From Gordionus sp. m RMFG-2023 (lineage: Eukaryota > Nematomorpha > Gordioida > Chordodea > Parachordodidae), in contig NC_088778.1 of assembly GCF_954871325.1 (NCBI RefSeq), forward strand, positions 6,667,743-6,731,742: a stretch of DNA of 64,000 bases. Direction: 5' to 3'. Shown piece by piece: positions 52,601-63,213 of the stretch. Position numbers and translations under genes: made by a program. Each line of letters starts with the position of its first letter. The stretch's first letter is position 1. The notes beneath the pieces are model-generated. The model was not told the origin of the DNA, did no database searches, and was given only the letters and a program-made list of their open reading frames with translations.

Positions 52601-55600
52601 TTTACAATATTATATATATATCCTATAATTAATTATATATTTTTTTTAATCAGTCAAAAGATAGCAAATGATTTTTATTGTTCAAATTAAAAAATTTGGA
52701 ATATAATATATTTCTTTAAAAACAATTAATATTAATTAGTTATATAGTTGTAAAATATTACGAATTTTTGTTAATTATGATTTATTTTGGAAAATAGATA
52801 TTAAGATATAATTTGTAAATTTTGATTAATAAGATATAATTTATGGAAATCATTCCTTCCAAAAATCTTAACTTCAACTAACCAACAATGAGCTAACTCA
52901 CACAATAGGAATCGGCCTAAATTGTATAATAACCTTTCTTCATTTCTGCTCTGGCTGCATAATCCCTATAGACACCAAAGGAAGACACAGCTTATATTGC
53001 AGATCGTGCAAGGGACGAATTCTCTAGCACAAAAAATACAATTCCTTGATCATGGAGCAATGAAATCTACCCAAATGCCCGCACTAGAACCACCAGGACT
53101 TTTTAGATCCGATGGGAAATGGTCTGACAGAATCACCTGATCCCAAGTAAATGGGGCCAATTTCTGGGGACTATTCTTATATAGATCCATTAGCTTTATC
53201 AAACCAAGCTCCAAACCTACTTGAGCAAAATAAACAACATAAAATTTCCAAATATTCGGAAATATCAGATTACATCTTTTCCCAATAATATCTACTACAT
53301 AAACTCATTATCCTTCTTCGAGGATTTAGGATCTCACATCCGCAAGAATACTAGCGATCTGAAAGAAGGCTTCTTCCTCAGAGAGAGACTGGCTATAGTT
53401 ATCCTTAAAGACTTTTATTAATATTTAATTTTTGGAAAGAGGAAAAAGTTGTTAAAGGGGTTATTAGCATTTTTTTATAATAAAAATTCCTAATATAATT
53501 TTAATTATTTTTAAAGAAAAAGTTTATTAAAAATAAAATTTTAACCCATAAATATTTGATTTTATTTTTTAAAATTTACAATAATATTTTTTTACGATTT
53601 GTGAGCATTTAAATTGTTGTTTATAATATAAATTTATGATCAATTTCGGTGTTATAATAATTATCATTATATTGGAATTATAAAATATGGAAAATAAAAT
53701 TCTACAATACATTTATATATAAAGTTTAGGATCCTCTGTCCATTAACGTTTAACAACATCAGTTAAACAATTTTTTCAGTTCACCAAAACCCTTTGTGCA
53801 GGCTTAAAAATTTATAATATATTTATTTATTCGATTTCATTTTGACAAAATCATTTTCGAATTAAATAAATATTTACTAATTTCGATATAAATATATGTT
53901 TTACTAATTTTGATTTAAATAAATCTTTCTTGATTAAAAATCTTTTACTAATTTCGATATAAATATATGTTTTACTAATTTTGATTTAAATAAATCTTTC
54001 TTGATAGTTATTAATGAATTTATCCCATAGTTGAAGGAATTGAGAGGGAAAATTTTCTTCCACGATAATTTGTTGTGTAATCTATAAATTTGAATATGGA
54101 AATTGGACTATGAGAACAATATATCGAAAAATATCATTTGCATATCGTCTTAAATTATAGTAGAACAAATAGCTCTTAATATATATAGTCTCGATATTTA
54201 AGTTAGAATTTTTTCCAAAGCTTTAATTTTAGAAAAGAAAGCTAATGGTGGAATCATTCTCCGATTGTTGAATCCCAATATCATACAAATCGTTAAAAAT
54301 ATTATGTCATATGTCTTTCCCTCACATTTCTTCAATATTTATAATTTCTAAACTTAAAGCCAATGTACGTAAAGAAGAATATTCTTCAACCCTAAAATCT
54401 TACTAAATTATACAAAAACTTGTTAGCCACATATTCCCATCTGTTGATGTTTAATTTTGATGTGGAAGCTATTTATTTCAAACTTTGCGTTTACAATTTA
54501 ATAATATTTAATTAAATTCTTAAAATCAGATTTTTATTCATGTTGATGTTATATTCTTCCATGCAAATTAAATCCAACATGTTTTCAATATATTTTTTAT
54601 CTAATTAATTTCTTCCAACGACAACCCTAAGTTATTAAAAAAATTTAAATTTCAGGGATCATATTTTTTTAAATGTAAAATAACAAATAAAAGTTGTAAA
54701 TTTTTTTAACCCGCCCGCCCACATTTTAAATATTCATCTTAATCAGCCCAGCCCGTTCTTCACTTAGATGGGCGGCCGCGGGTAAGCGGGCCAAAAACCG
54801 GTCCAATGCATACCTCTAATCCCAACCACATTACATGTGTTTGTCATATTTTAAACCTTATGAACCTTATGATAGAACAGATTTCCATGAAATCTTTAGA
54901 ACTACACTTAAGTTAAATTTGTTAAATATAGACCTATGCGCTGATAAAACTATCGACGGCCGGCGCGACTTTTAAATTCTAATCGGGAGGTCGCACGTCG
55001 CTTTTTAACCCGCAGTCAACATCGGCGGTGTGAATTTTTTGTAATATATATTTTTATTAATTGGCAATTAAATTCTTTCTAGAAAAATCTAAAATTAAAT
55101 TCAAAATAAAATAATACAATAATATCGGCATTTTTTAAATTTTTTATTAAAAAGTGAACTAATTAGAAAATTTCAATTTTATAATATTATAGTTATCATG
55201 TATAATTATAATTTTATTTTAATTTTCCGGATATAAGATGATCTTCTTGAATTTAAAGTTAATTTGGGGGTAGAAAAAGCTCTCCCACTAGGTGTGCGAG
55301 TTGCCGGAACACCAATTTATTTTTGGTTAGCCTGGAAAAATTCGAAAGTTCGATCCACTTTTCCCAAAAATTTTGAACATATATATATTGTGTGAATGAC
55401 GTTTTTTCTGAAGAATATGGCATTATTGTTCTAAATCCCTTAAAGTGGTTATAACGTGTGCTTATTATTGAATGTTTATTTGTTAACCTTGTCAATTAAT
55501 TTGTAATTAATATTTCTTCTTGGTTTTCAATCTCTATATTTACCAATCTAATATCATCATACCCTATAAGTTTGCAATTTTTTCTATTAGATATTTTTTC

Positions 55601-57453
55601 ACAATTTAAAATTTTTGAAATCTTAGAGCTAAAAGAAGAAGAGAACCTAAACCCTACAAAATTTTTGAAATAAAAAGTAAATCAAATAAATTAAAATACT
55701 ATTATTTGCAGAACAGAAAATCGTAAGGCAAGTTTTTTTAAATATACTTTTCTTAAGGAAATAATTTCCAAATTATTATCATCATTTATTTATCCGATTT
55801 TATGAAAAGTAATTCCAAGTTCAATGTAGGTCCTTATAGAAATTCGACTGTTTATTAAAACTTTGAAAGAAAAATTAATAGTTCTTCTATGAGATCTGAT
55901 TCATAGTTTGAAAGTTTGATATAATGCTTGCCAATTCACTTCAAATAATTAATTAATTAGATTTTATTGATATGCTCAAGCATATAATATACTATGCTAA
56001 CTAGTGGGGACATTTAATTTTAAAGTTTTTGAGTGTGATTCTATTTCACTGGAATGGCCAATTTAAAAATTCAGTACTATCAAGATTTAACTTATCTAGA
56101 TCTATATTGAATTTAGTCATTTTTTCTTATGGCATTTTATACAATTACAAGAGTGATATTGATTAATCATTAGAATAAAAATGTATAAAATATGAAAATT
56201 ATTTTAAAAATATTTATACCTCATTCGTGCGATGTACAGAGGGGGTTTTTAGTGTGATCACACATTCAAAAAGTATTTATAAAAAAAACATATTTTTCGT
56301 GAATATTGTTTAATCTGATACTAAGTAGGTAAAAATAATAAAGAGATTTGTTGTTATTGTAATCCTAAAAAGTTCTCTAGTTAGACTTTTTAAAATACGA
56401 ATTTATATAATTTATTGCAGTGTATAAATCTTATGGTATTATGAAAATCAATTACTACCACCTTTATCACGAAGATGTTAGGAAAGTGATCCTATCTTTT
56501 GGATGCGATTCTTCAACTGGAATTAAAGGAAGAAATTTGTGTTATGGAATTAGCTGTAGGAGTCATTTTATGATCTACATGACCAAAAACATTTACTTCG
56601 TTAAATATTTTAGTATTTTTTTAAACAAAAATTAAGCCTAATTTATAAAAACCGCGAGAGTAGAGTGACATTGTTACTCACATAATATAATGCTAAATTA
56701 TGCATCCATGTTATCATTTAATTACGCATCGCTTAACCATCATCGCTGTTACTGTAACGAAGCCTTAATTCTTTTAAACAATAGAATATTGAACAATATA
56801 TGTATTTAGTCTATGCGCAGACAGTAAAATGGCCCCTACAGTTGACTCTTAAATATTTACATCTTTAATAAATGGATCGTTAATCTAATTAGCCTATATA
56901 TTATTTATCATTGTTAATACATTCGAGGTTTTAGCTTTTCAAAAATTTTAAAAAGGGAAAAAGTAGTATGAAATGATAAAAATAAATAAAAAGACAAATT
57001 TAAATGTTTTTTTAGATCTGATTAAAAAGTTAAAAAAACAAAATAACGAACCTGTCCCAGATTTGTCATAGAATAATTGCGAGCAATTGAATTCGGGTCG
57101 GAGCAGCTTTGTTTGAGCACCACTAGAAAATGATTAGTCAGAATTGGCTTAATCCCTTTAGTCCCACTAAAACTGTCTAACCAACCAATCGCGAGACTTA
57201 TTTCAGAATGCACGTGTTCTAAATTAGTCACATGAGGATCAATCACATGATCATTGGCTTCCGTGATTGGCCAGTGAGATAAATATAAAATTAGCCACAA
57301 AATTTGGAATGTGGCATAGCACAGCTTTGACAGAGAATTATACGTTTTTACATTTGATTTCAAGGTTCTTTCAATGTTAATAAATGAAAGATTTTTGAGA
57401 TGATTTCCTATTATCATAAATTTATCATTCAATTTCGGTGATAATAAAAACAC
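34605..57453 (-). CDS. PCSK2: Prohormone convertase 2 (neuroendocrine convertase), complete 14-exon gene
   Basis: A kexin/subtilisin-type Ca-dependent serine protease that cuts peptide-hormone precursors at dibasic sites in secretory granules. Exons, 5' to 3': 57453-57052, 46338-46171, 42759-42628, 41827-41719, 41148-41111, 41045-40969, 40565-40477, 40351-40176, 40050-39838, 37189-37089, 36814-36581, 35995-35831, 35236-35106 and 34747-34605. All phases agree, giving about 725 residues. Exon 1 has a hydrophobic signal segment and the prodomain start [10 protein letters not shown]. The prodomain ends at RTKR before GYKAL. Catalytic Asp is in AIMDDG, His in [10 protein letters not shown] and Ser in [16 protein letters not shown] carries the Asp that replaces the oxyanion Asn only in PC2. 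The P domain has RRGDV and [10 protein letters not shown]. Human PC2 has 638 residues. Here the N-terminus is longer and the C-terminal helix is about 24 residues shorter. The donor of exon 8 (GAG/GTTTTT) is weak. Confidence 0.95.
35548..35732. mobile_element. Family A hAT-type MITE in PC2 intron 12
   Basis: TAGTGTTGTTAAATAGCCC to TTTTTAACAACACTA, flanked by exact 8-bp duplications CTTGGATG on both sides. Inserted between exons 12 and 13. Confidence 0.88.
36337..36394. repeat. Two-copy tandem repeat, ~31 bp
   Basis: Two adjacent copies of a unit containing ATAATAAAATAATGATTTTGAC, in the PC2 intron between exons 11 and 12. Confidence 0.75.
37219..37430. mobile_element. Family A MITE, ends lost, beside PC2 exon 10
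   Basis: The inverted halves CTCAATATTTTATTTAGAAAAATATT and its counterpart near 37370 match the family core, with GAGTCGATTTTT / AATCAGCTC subterminal parts. The outer TAGTGTTGTT ends are missing. It lies only about 30 bp upstream of the exon 10 acceptor and abuts the large foldback on its other side. Confidence 0.7.
37437..39165. mobile_element. Large foldback element, ~800-bp inverted arms, PC2 intron 9
   Basis: The two halves around a centre near 38290 are inverted copies over about 800 bp each. Paired landmarks are ACCCCGGTCTCCT (38150) against its complement at 38323, and AATTCTTAAATTT (38045) against 38490. GGTGCGTATTAGCAGCCATT (37793) pairs with 38797, and TTTTATCATGTATAAAAAT (37698) with 38895. 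The outermost GGTTTCTTCTC pairs with 39137. No coding capacity. It may be a giant MITE or an inverted duplication of intron sequence. Confidence 0.85.
40720..40790. repeat. Arm of the GAATTC palindromic repeat family
   Basis: TTCACAGTTTGCGCGAATTC followed by GCGGCGAAGTATACAAAATGA matches the left arm at 1305-1345 closely. It lies in PC2 intron 6. Confidence 0.55.
43385..43740. mobile_element. Two adjacent decayed family A MITEs, PC2 intron 2
   Basis: The first unit (about 43385-43552) ends ATCGACCCGTTTAAC. The second (about 43553-43740) has GGCTTGATTAAGATTTAACC and its inverted counterpart ATAAAATCTTGATAGGG. Both keep the GGCACAAAGG / GGCAGAAGGG centre seen in other copies. Confidence 0.6.
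44640..45410 (+). other. Possible nested gene or gene remnant inside PC2 intron 2
   Basis: Plus-strand stretches with codon-like composition: 44860-45029 reads [18 protein letters not shown] and on to [15 protein letters not shown], and 45203-45403 reads [21 protein letters not shown] cannot join them by phase-compatible splice sites and do not recognise a family. They may be exons of a nested gene or a decayed copy. Confidence 0.3.
45577..45597. repeat. GAAA microsatellite
   Basis: Five perfect copies of GAAA in PC2 intron 2. Confidence 0.9.
47152..47283. mobile_element. Short MITE with ~30-bp inverted ends
   Basis: The ends AAAAAGTATACATTCATTGA and the complement of ACTTCAATGTAGGTACACTT pair over about 30 bp, including TTGAAGTCC. 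It is flanked by TA on both sides, compatible with a Tc1/mariner-type target site. No coding capacity. Confidence 0.65.
48490..48616. mobile_element. Partial family A MITE, PC2 intron 1
   Basis: Right end GGGCCGTTTAACAACATTA and the inverted pair AAGATTTTAACCAAAATAGG / GATTAAAATCTTAACCGGG identify the family. The left terminus is lost. Confidence 0.6.
49137..50350 (+). mobile_element. Fossil reverse-transcriptase fragment (DIRS-like retroelement, tentative)
   Basis: Segments resembling the start of a DIRS/tyrosine-recombinase-type RT domain are recognisable ([29 protein letters not shown]). The copy is broken in several places and old. It is interrupted by a family B hAT MITE at 49680-50112, so it was in place before that insertion. 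Family assignment is tentative. Confidence 0.35.
49680..50112. mobile_element. hAT-type MITE, family B, with GGGCCGGGC motif arrays
   Basis: Termini are TAGTGATCTGCA and TGCAGATCTCTA, with exact 8-bp duplications ATTCCAAC at 49672-49679 and 50113-50120. Several CCCGGCCCGG / GGGCCGAGCCGGG blocks lie near both ends, as expected for repeated subterminal transposase-binding sites. It is inserted in the retroelement fossil. Confidence 0.88.
50367..50612. mobile_element. Second family B MITE copy
   Basis: Left end CAGAGATCTGCAAACC followed by GGCCCGCCCCGGCCC. The right part has GGGCTGGGCGG and AAAGCCGGTCTC. The flanking ATATCAAT and TCATCAAT are an imperfect target duplication. Lies about 250 bp from the complete copy. 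Confidence 0.6.
52870..53425. other. Unassigned G+C-richer block in PC2 intron 1
   Basis: Composition is clearly less A+T-rich than its surroundings, with decayed open frames on both strands (for example [20 protein letters not shown] on plus). It looks like the remains of a coding sequence, possibly a retroelement, but no motif identifies it. Confidence 0.3.
53873..54005. repeat. Two-copy 71-bp tandem repeat
   Basis: Copies at 53873-53934 and 53944-54005 share TTTACTAATTTCGATATAAA and TTGATTTAAATAAATCTTTC, identical over about 62 bp. Confidence 0.85.
54695..55035. repeat. G+C-motif repeat remnants
   Basis: Two islands (CCCGCCCGCCC to GGGCGGCCGCGGG, and GACGGCCGGCGCGAC to ATCGGCGGTG) in A+T-rich DNA. 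Probably old family B-like MITEs. Confidence 0.4.
56419..56635 (+). other. Short open frame after a good acceptor, possible exon
   Basis: A splice acceptor (TTTATTGCAG) precedes a frame with [19 protein letters not shown] and [14 protein letters not shown], cysteine-containing and protein-like. No partner exon or family is recognised. It is on the strand opposite PC2, inside intron 1. Confidence 0.25.
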
Positions 57454-60400
57454 TAGTTAAAATTTAGCTTTCGATTTTGAGGAATTTTATGGGTTTTTGC
57501 TTAATTCTTTCAAAGTGATTTGCGAAATAAAATGTAACGATGATTTCTTGTATTTAGGCTTAGTGTGAAAATTATTTATTTTGGATTATATCATTATTAT
57601 CATTCATTGAGTTTTTGGGGGAAATATCTTCTTTAAAACTTACCTATTTTTAATATTATACAATTAAAAAAAAATAATATTAAAAAAAATACAAAATTAT
57701 ATATCTTTTTCCGATTTCCCAAAAGTTTAATCAAATTAATGAACAATAAAACAACATAGCACAATTCTGTTTATACAAATAACTAAAAATTTTTAATAAT
57801 TAAAAGTTATTTTTTTTTATAATTGCAATAAAAGAAAATGATATTTTTTCAAAGATATGGTCCATAGAATTACCATGAGACGTTATTGCTAATTTTTGAA
57901 GATAATGCTAGGCCAATATATCTAGAATTTGAAACACCGAACCTTAAGAACTTATATTGATAACTTCTTCAATCTTGGATTAATATTTTACTAATGACCT
58001 CCAATTCTTTATGTATCTATAAATGAGTTACTTTGCTCTATATTAATATTACTACTCTAAATACCACATTTTATTCTAGATTTTCAAAATGATCCTTTTT
58101 AGATACTATTCTCAAAATGACCTTATTAAGAGCATAAAAAAGTTTCATGGGGCTCGAGCTCCTATGCCTCCTCCTTAGTTACGTTATTGCTTTAGGTGAC
58201 TTCCTGGTATTTGCTCAAAACATGTCTTAAATGGCAAAACTGGTTTTCGGTGTGTTAGATTAAGAATTTTTAAATATTTGTATAAGGGCAAACCTGTAAC
58301 AATCTAAGGGCTCTACGTAAGTGCTTGTATTCAAGACAAAAAATTTAAAGCCTTCATGACAAGATTGATTAATGATGGCTAAAAATTAAATTTTAATAGA
58401 ATAGAAAGTTATCTTCATATGAATGGTGCTAGCATTTTAATGTGAGAAATTCCGAATTTAAGTTAAAATCACTAATTTCTTATGCATAGACTTCACATAT
58501 AAAATGCCCATAGATAATCAGGCAACAATCAAGGAGTCATGTAGATAAGATAATCATCACGGCTCATAATACGAATAAATACATACAGATAAGAACTAAA
58601 AGAGAAAGTTTCGAGTGGGATTGAGGAGATATAGTGAAATGACTAGCAAAGGAGAGAGGATTTTAAAGATTTTTCAGGAATTGGAACATACAGAGTGGTA
58701 TGAGGGGAATTTGGATATATTTTATATTGTTAACAATGATATATATTAAAGTCAGGTATCATGTAATGCGTTGCTATAAGAAAGAGCACATGTTTAAAAA
58801 GTCTTATTCTAAAATAAAATGGGGAAAATTATCAAGTATTAAATCAGACATATCCTGTTGAGTTATGGGAGTCAAATTTAATTGATAACTCTCAGTGTCT
58901 ATTTGAACATGAAGGGCATTTGCCTATATATTAGTTAAGAGATAGGGTCAGGATTGACTTTAGCTATTTACTTTAATTGGAAATTATTCAGATTTGATAT
59001 TTTTTAAATATTCTAACCTATCATAAAAGTAGAAAGTAATACATTTTTAAAAAAATATTTCATTTAGTTATCTTTCTATATTATGTAAGGCTAAGAAATA
59101 ATTTAAGAAGTGTGACATATCATAAAATGTGTGCAGAAGGGTTTAATCAGTAATTTAACACGAAGAAAAAAAGCCCGAATGTGAAATATCAGATAGTGAA
59201 AGAGCAAAAACAGGCGAATAAGAAGATATTATGATAGAAGTCAAGTTTGATAATTATTGATATGGGAATGTGATAACTAAATTACTAAGAATTAGCTCGG
59301 TGGACTGGTGAGTTCTACGAAAAGTGGAGCTCTTAGGAATGGTTTAAACGCCTTTTAAAAACTTACACAAAACAGTAGCATGACCAAGATTTTCCATGGT
59401 GGTGGGGGGGGGTTGAAATTAACTTTAACCCGTTTGATAAATAGTTTAATGAAAAACATTATTACAAAATGATAAATTGGCAAGATTGACATCATGTTAG
59501 AAGGAAAATTATAGAAGCACTGAACAATATGTAAAGCATGATTGGTATCTACTAATCATCAATCAGTGTTTCTAATCAATAAATAGAACCAGTTACAAGC
59601 CAAATGAAAACTACAGCACGCCTAAGGCTGAGTCTTTATTATTGAATTTTAAATTACGATTCAAAAATCAATTACATCTAAATACATAAATATTTAAATC
59701 TTATGTTCTTTATTATAGATGTTTGTTCATTTCAGCTTATTTAATAGATATTATACAAAATTATATTATTAAATCTATGTCCAATATGTTTAACCATATA
59801 AATTATAGTATTAAATTTATAATTGTTTTTTAAAAAAAAGTAAAATAAGATTTCTTGGGTTATTCCCTCCCCATTTAATAAAAAAATAATAAAATATTAC
59901 AACACATGTTCCTTATTCGTATGTTAAATTTAGATATATCTTTAGAAAATATACAGAATTAGGCATAAGTCCTTACCTTTAAATAGGCATTAGAGCCATA
60001 TAGATTTAAACAAAAATTGTATTGGATTTTTTTTTCTTTAAAAATTGAAGAATTAAGAGTTTCATAAAACATAACAATCTATGTTATAGAAAATATTCCA
60101 AAAGGTCTGATGAGAGTTTATATTTATTATAACTATTTCTCATTAATTGTAATGTATAATTAATAATATTTGAATATAGAGACTTAATTAATACAAGCAT
60201 TTGATGTGATTTTATTTTTTTTATTATTTTTTAAATTAAAATGTAATACATATTTTTTTTAAAAAAAAAAAAATTTGACACTGAAATATAACAAGTTATA
60301 AAAATTTTAACCTTTAAAAGTAGTGATATATTCATAATATGACTGGATCGTCAAAATTGTTGCTTCCATTTCCACTAAGATCTTATGCAATATATTTAAA

Positions 60401-60849
60401 TAATTGAATATTGAATTTTGGACCTTTCGGAAAAGAAAAACAAAAAAAAAACAAAAAATAAATTCTCGAAATATAAATTTATTTTTGTTATTTAGATAAC
60501 ATTATAAAGAAATAATTTTATTATATATTATATTACAAAAAAAAATCAATAATTAATAATGACGTAGGTTATAAAATAATAATATGGTACAATCCCTCCC
60601 ACCTCCCTTTTTTCCCCGCCATTTTAAAATATATTTGATAGAATAATCGATTTATATGTTAATAATATAATTCAAAATATCGTTTTACCTTTCTTTTCCT
60701 TATTTTCCTTTTCTTTTTATTCACTTTACATTTCTTTTTTCTTCTTCTTTTCTTATTAACCCTTGAGTGTGGAAACACCCTAGAGATTTTGAATTAATTT
60801 CATTATAAGAAAAACCCATTAGTTAAGGCAAACATGTAAGGTACGCAGC
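57454..60849. other. Region upstream of PC2
   Basis: Should contain the PC2 promoter and 5' UTR, but no clear core promoter stands out. Bases 58130-59650 have a more balanced base composition and look like a decayed element or gene without a recognisable frame. The remainder is A+T-rich. Confidence 0.35.
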
Positions 60850-61075
60850 GATTAATTCAGTTATTAGTAGCTCTCTTTACGATGGCCGGATTACCAAACC
60901 CTGACACCTGCTAATTTATCATCCGGTGATGTCTCAAGTCCAAACTTCTGCACCATGGTCTTTAGTTATTTCCAAAAATTTAAACTTTAATCCGTATGAA
61001 ATAGCGGAGAAAAGGAAATTTAAATTAACAAATTACCCAAGCGGTTTTTTGAAAAACATAGGAAGCAAAATAGGA
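60850..61075 (-). repeat. Dispersed repeat R, copy 2
   Basis: Matches copies at 15105 and 62325. The plus-strand landmarks TTATCATC, GATG(A/T), CCATGGTCTTT and AATTTAAA-TTTAATCCG occur in the same order. Its minus-strand frame is degenerate. Confidence 0.5.
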
Positions 61076-61224
61076 GTCTTTAAAAAAATTCAAATAACTT
61101 TTAGACTCAATTCCTTTTTTATAGAATGAGTGCTTTCATTTATTTTTATTATATTTTATCCTATTTTTTTTAGTGGCTTCTATTTTATGCTTAACAATGT
61201 TTAGTTTTATGAATTTTTATGCAA

Positions 61225-61330
61225 TATTTTACAGAGTCCTGCAGGTTAGACCAACTCCGTTCTGGGCTGTAATATTTTTTTAAATATATCAGTACCGGGC
61301 CCAATATCTTAACTCGCCATGAATATCTAT
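61225..61330. repeat. Family B-like MITE end
   Basis: CAGAGTCCTGCAGG followed by TTCTGGGCTG and ACCGGGCCC motifs resembles the left end of family B. Confidence 0.4.
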
Positions 61331-61937
61331 AAAATTAAAAATAAATAAACTGTATTTAAAAAATTGTGTATAGAACAATTAAATTAAAAATATTGATTAT
61401 GAATATTTTAAATGTGTAATATTTAAGACAATTATACTTTATTTTGGACACTATATAAATATTAATTTATTTAATATTTAAATCTTAAAAATTTGTATAT
61501 TTTCAAATTAAATTTAATATTTAAATCTTAATCTTAATAAATGTCGAAAATATAAAAGCTTAAATAATAGAAATTTGGGTGAGTTATAAAAAATTTTAAA
61601 ATGGGGGTGAGCTAATCCCCACCAAACCACTCTCGTTTCCCCTTCACCTTATCACTCAAGAGTCAAATGAATAATTATCTATAATTAACATCAGAATTTT
61701 ATAAGATTTTTTTTTCACCCTATATTGTGAATACCATAAATGATATTACCATTTTTTGTTGCACATAACATAAGTGCTTTAAAAAAATATCCTTGATTTT
61801 TTTTTATATACTCGTCAAATTGACTTAGCATGCATGCCATTCTCATAATTCATTAATATCTTCTACCCATTAATCTCAGCAAGTATGGGTGCGTAGATTG
61901 TTATTACGTAAATCGTTTTCATTACCTGTTTACAGAT

Positions 61938-62015
61938 TTTTAAAAAAAATAAAATTTAAGAATTATATTTTGAGAATTTAAAAAAAATAAAATTTAAGAA
62001 TTATATTTTAAGATT
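61938..62015. repeat. Two-copy 41-bp tandem repeat
   Basis: Two copies of a unit with AAATAAAATTTAAGAATTAT in tandem. Confidence 0.8.
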
Positions 62016-62324
62016 TTTCAAAATTGGATATGACATTAATAGAATTTTTTTTGTTGAAAATTTTTTTTTGGATCAATAAATATTTATAAGATATATAGTA
62101 TTAACCTAGTTTTACCTTACCTAAAGTATTTCACATTGGAAATTTTAATCTAATTAAGTTATTGCTATTATGATTTTTTTTTAAAATGTTATTATAATCT
62201 CCTCTTATTCCCGCTGACGTGTTTGAGATTGGATTAAATAAAAAAGCATGATAAAAATATTATATAATATTGATATTCCTCACTGAAAAATTTAAATAAT
62301 TTGATATAAAATCATTATTTCATT

Positions 62325-62625
62325 TGATTAGCCGTTCTCTTACCAGGGTCCGAATACCAAACATCTTGAAGACTACAAATTTATCATTAGATGATGGCTT
62401 AAGACCAGATGGCTTAACTTCCGTGCCTTGGTCTTTAGGGAAATCCTTAATTTGGGACTTCACATGCGTATCTTCTTTCCCAAAAAATTTAAATTCTAAT
62501 CCGGTTGATATAGCCGAGAAAAAAAAACAATGAAATATTCCAAATTCACAAATTATATTTTTACACCGATCGTTATCTCTTCCCTTGGACATATGCCAAG
62601 CGGAACTTTAAAATCTTAAAAAATA
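62325..62625 (-). repeat. Dispersed repeat R, copy 3 (best frame)
   Basis: The minus strand is open over 90 codons, with GLEFKFFGKEDTHVKS and DQGTEVKPSGLKPSSNDK. The other two copies encode diverged versions of the same words, so this is a repeat with a protein-coding past. The family is not identified. It might be one exon of a transposon gene or of a multigene family. Confidence 0.5.
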
Positions 62626-63173
62626 GATAAGATAAGAGCCCTTACATCAGAACCAAAAGAATACTATTTTTTAAAACAAAACCTACAAATAACTATTTTA
62701 AAATATAAATTAAAATTTTAAAACAATAATTTAATTTTTTAAATATAATAAAATGTATTTTATTTTAATAAAAGGCTCCTATTATTTTAAAAATATTATT
62801 TTGAGGTAATATGACATTTAAGTGTATTATAATCTGTTTTAAGCTACAAATATATTGAGAACAGGAACTTCATTATTTGTTTCATTAGAAAATTAAATTT
62901 TAAAAAAGTGAAAGAATTGGATTATTAAATTTAAAAAATAAATTCGTATAGGCCATAAAATAGCCACGTTTTAAAACCTATGCCTGGCCAAGCTGATTTA
63001 AATAGACCCAATGGAGTACAGGCTAAAATGGGAAAAATTTACAGTAGAAAAATTAAAAACCACCACTTAAATTTATTGGGGCAACATTATATTTTAAAAT
63101 CGAAAAAAAATATATTATTCATATTTTTTAAGAAGCTTTTAGGCCGTGTTATGGTTCGACTTACTAAATAGCT

Positions 63174-63213
63174 GGCTGTTTAGCCGGCAATTTGGCTTCG
63201 ACTAAACAGCCCT
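63174..63213. repeat. Perfect 10-bp hairpin
   Basis: GGCTGTTTAG and CTAAACAGCC are separated by about 20 bases that include GCCGGC. Probably a MITE end or cruciform; function unknown. Confidence 0.6.

Larger units (their letters stand above)
46339..57051. other. PC2 intron 1, 10.7 kb
   Basis: The largest intron of the gene separates the signal-peptide/early prodomain exon from the rest. It contains at least four MITE-type insertions, a reverse-transcriptase fossil, tandem repeats and an unassigned G+C-richer block (52870-53425). Large first introns often carry regulatory elements, but none is identifiable here. Confidence 0.8.
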
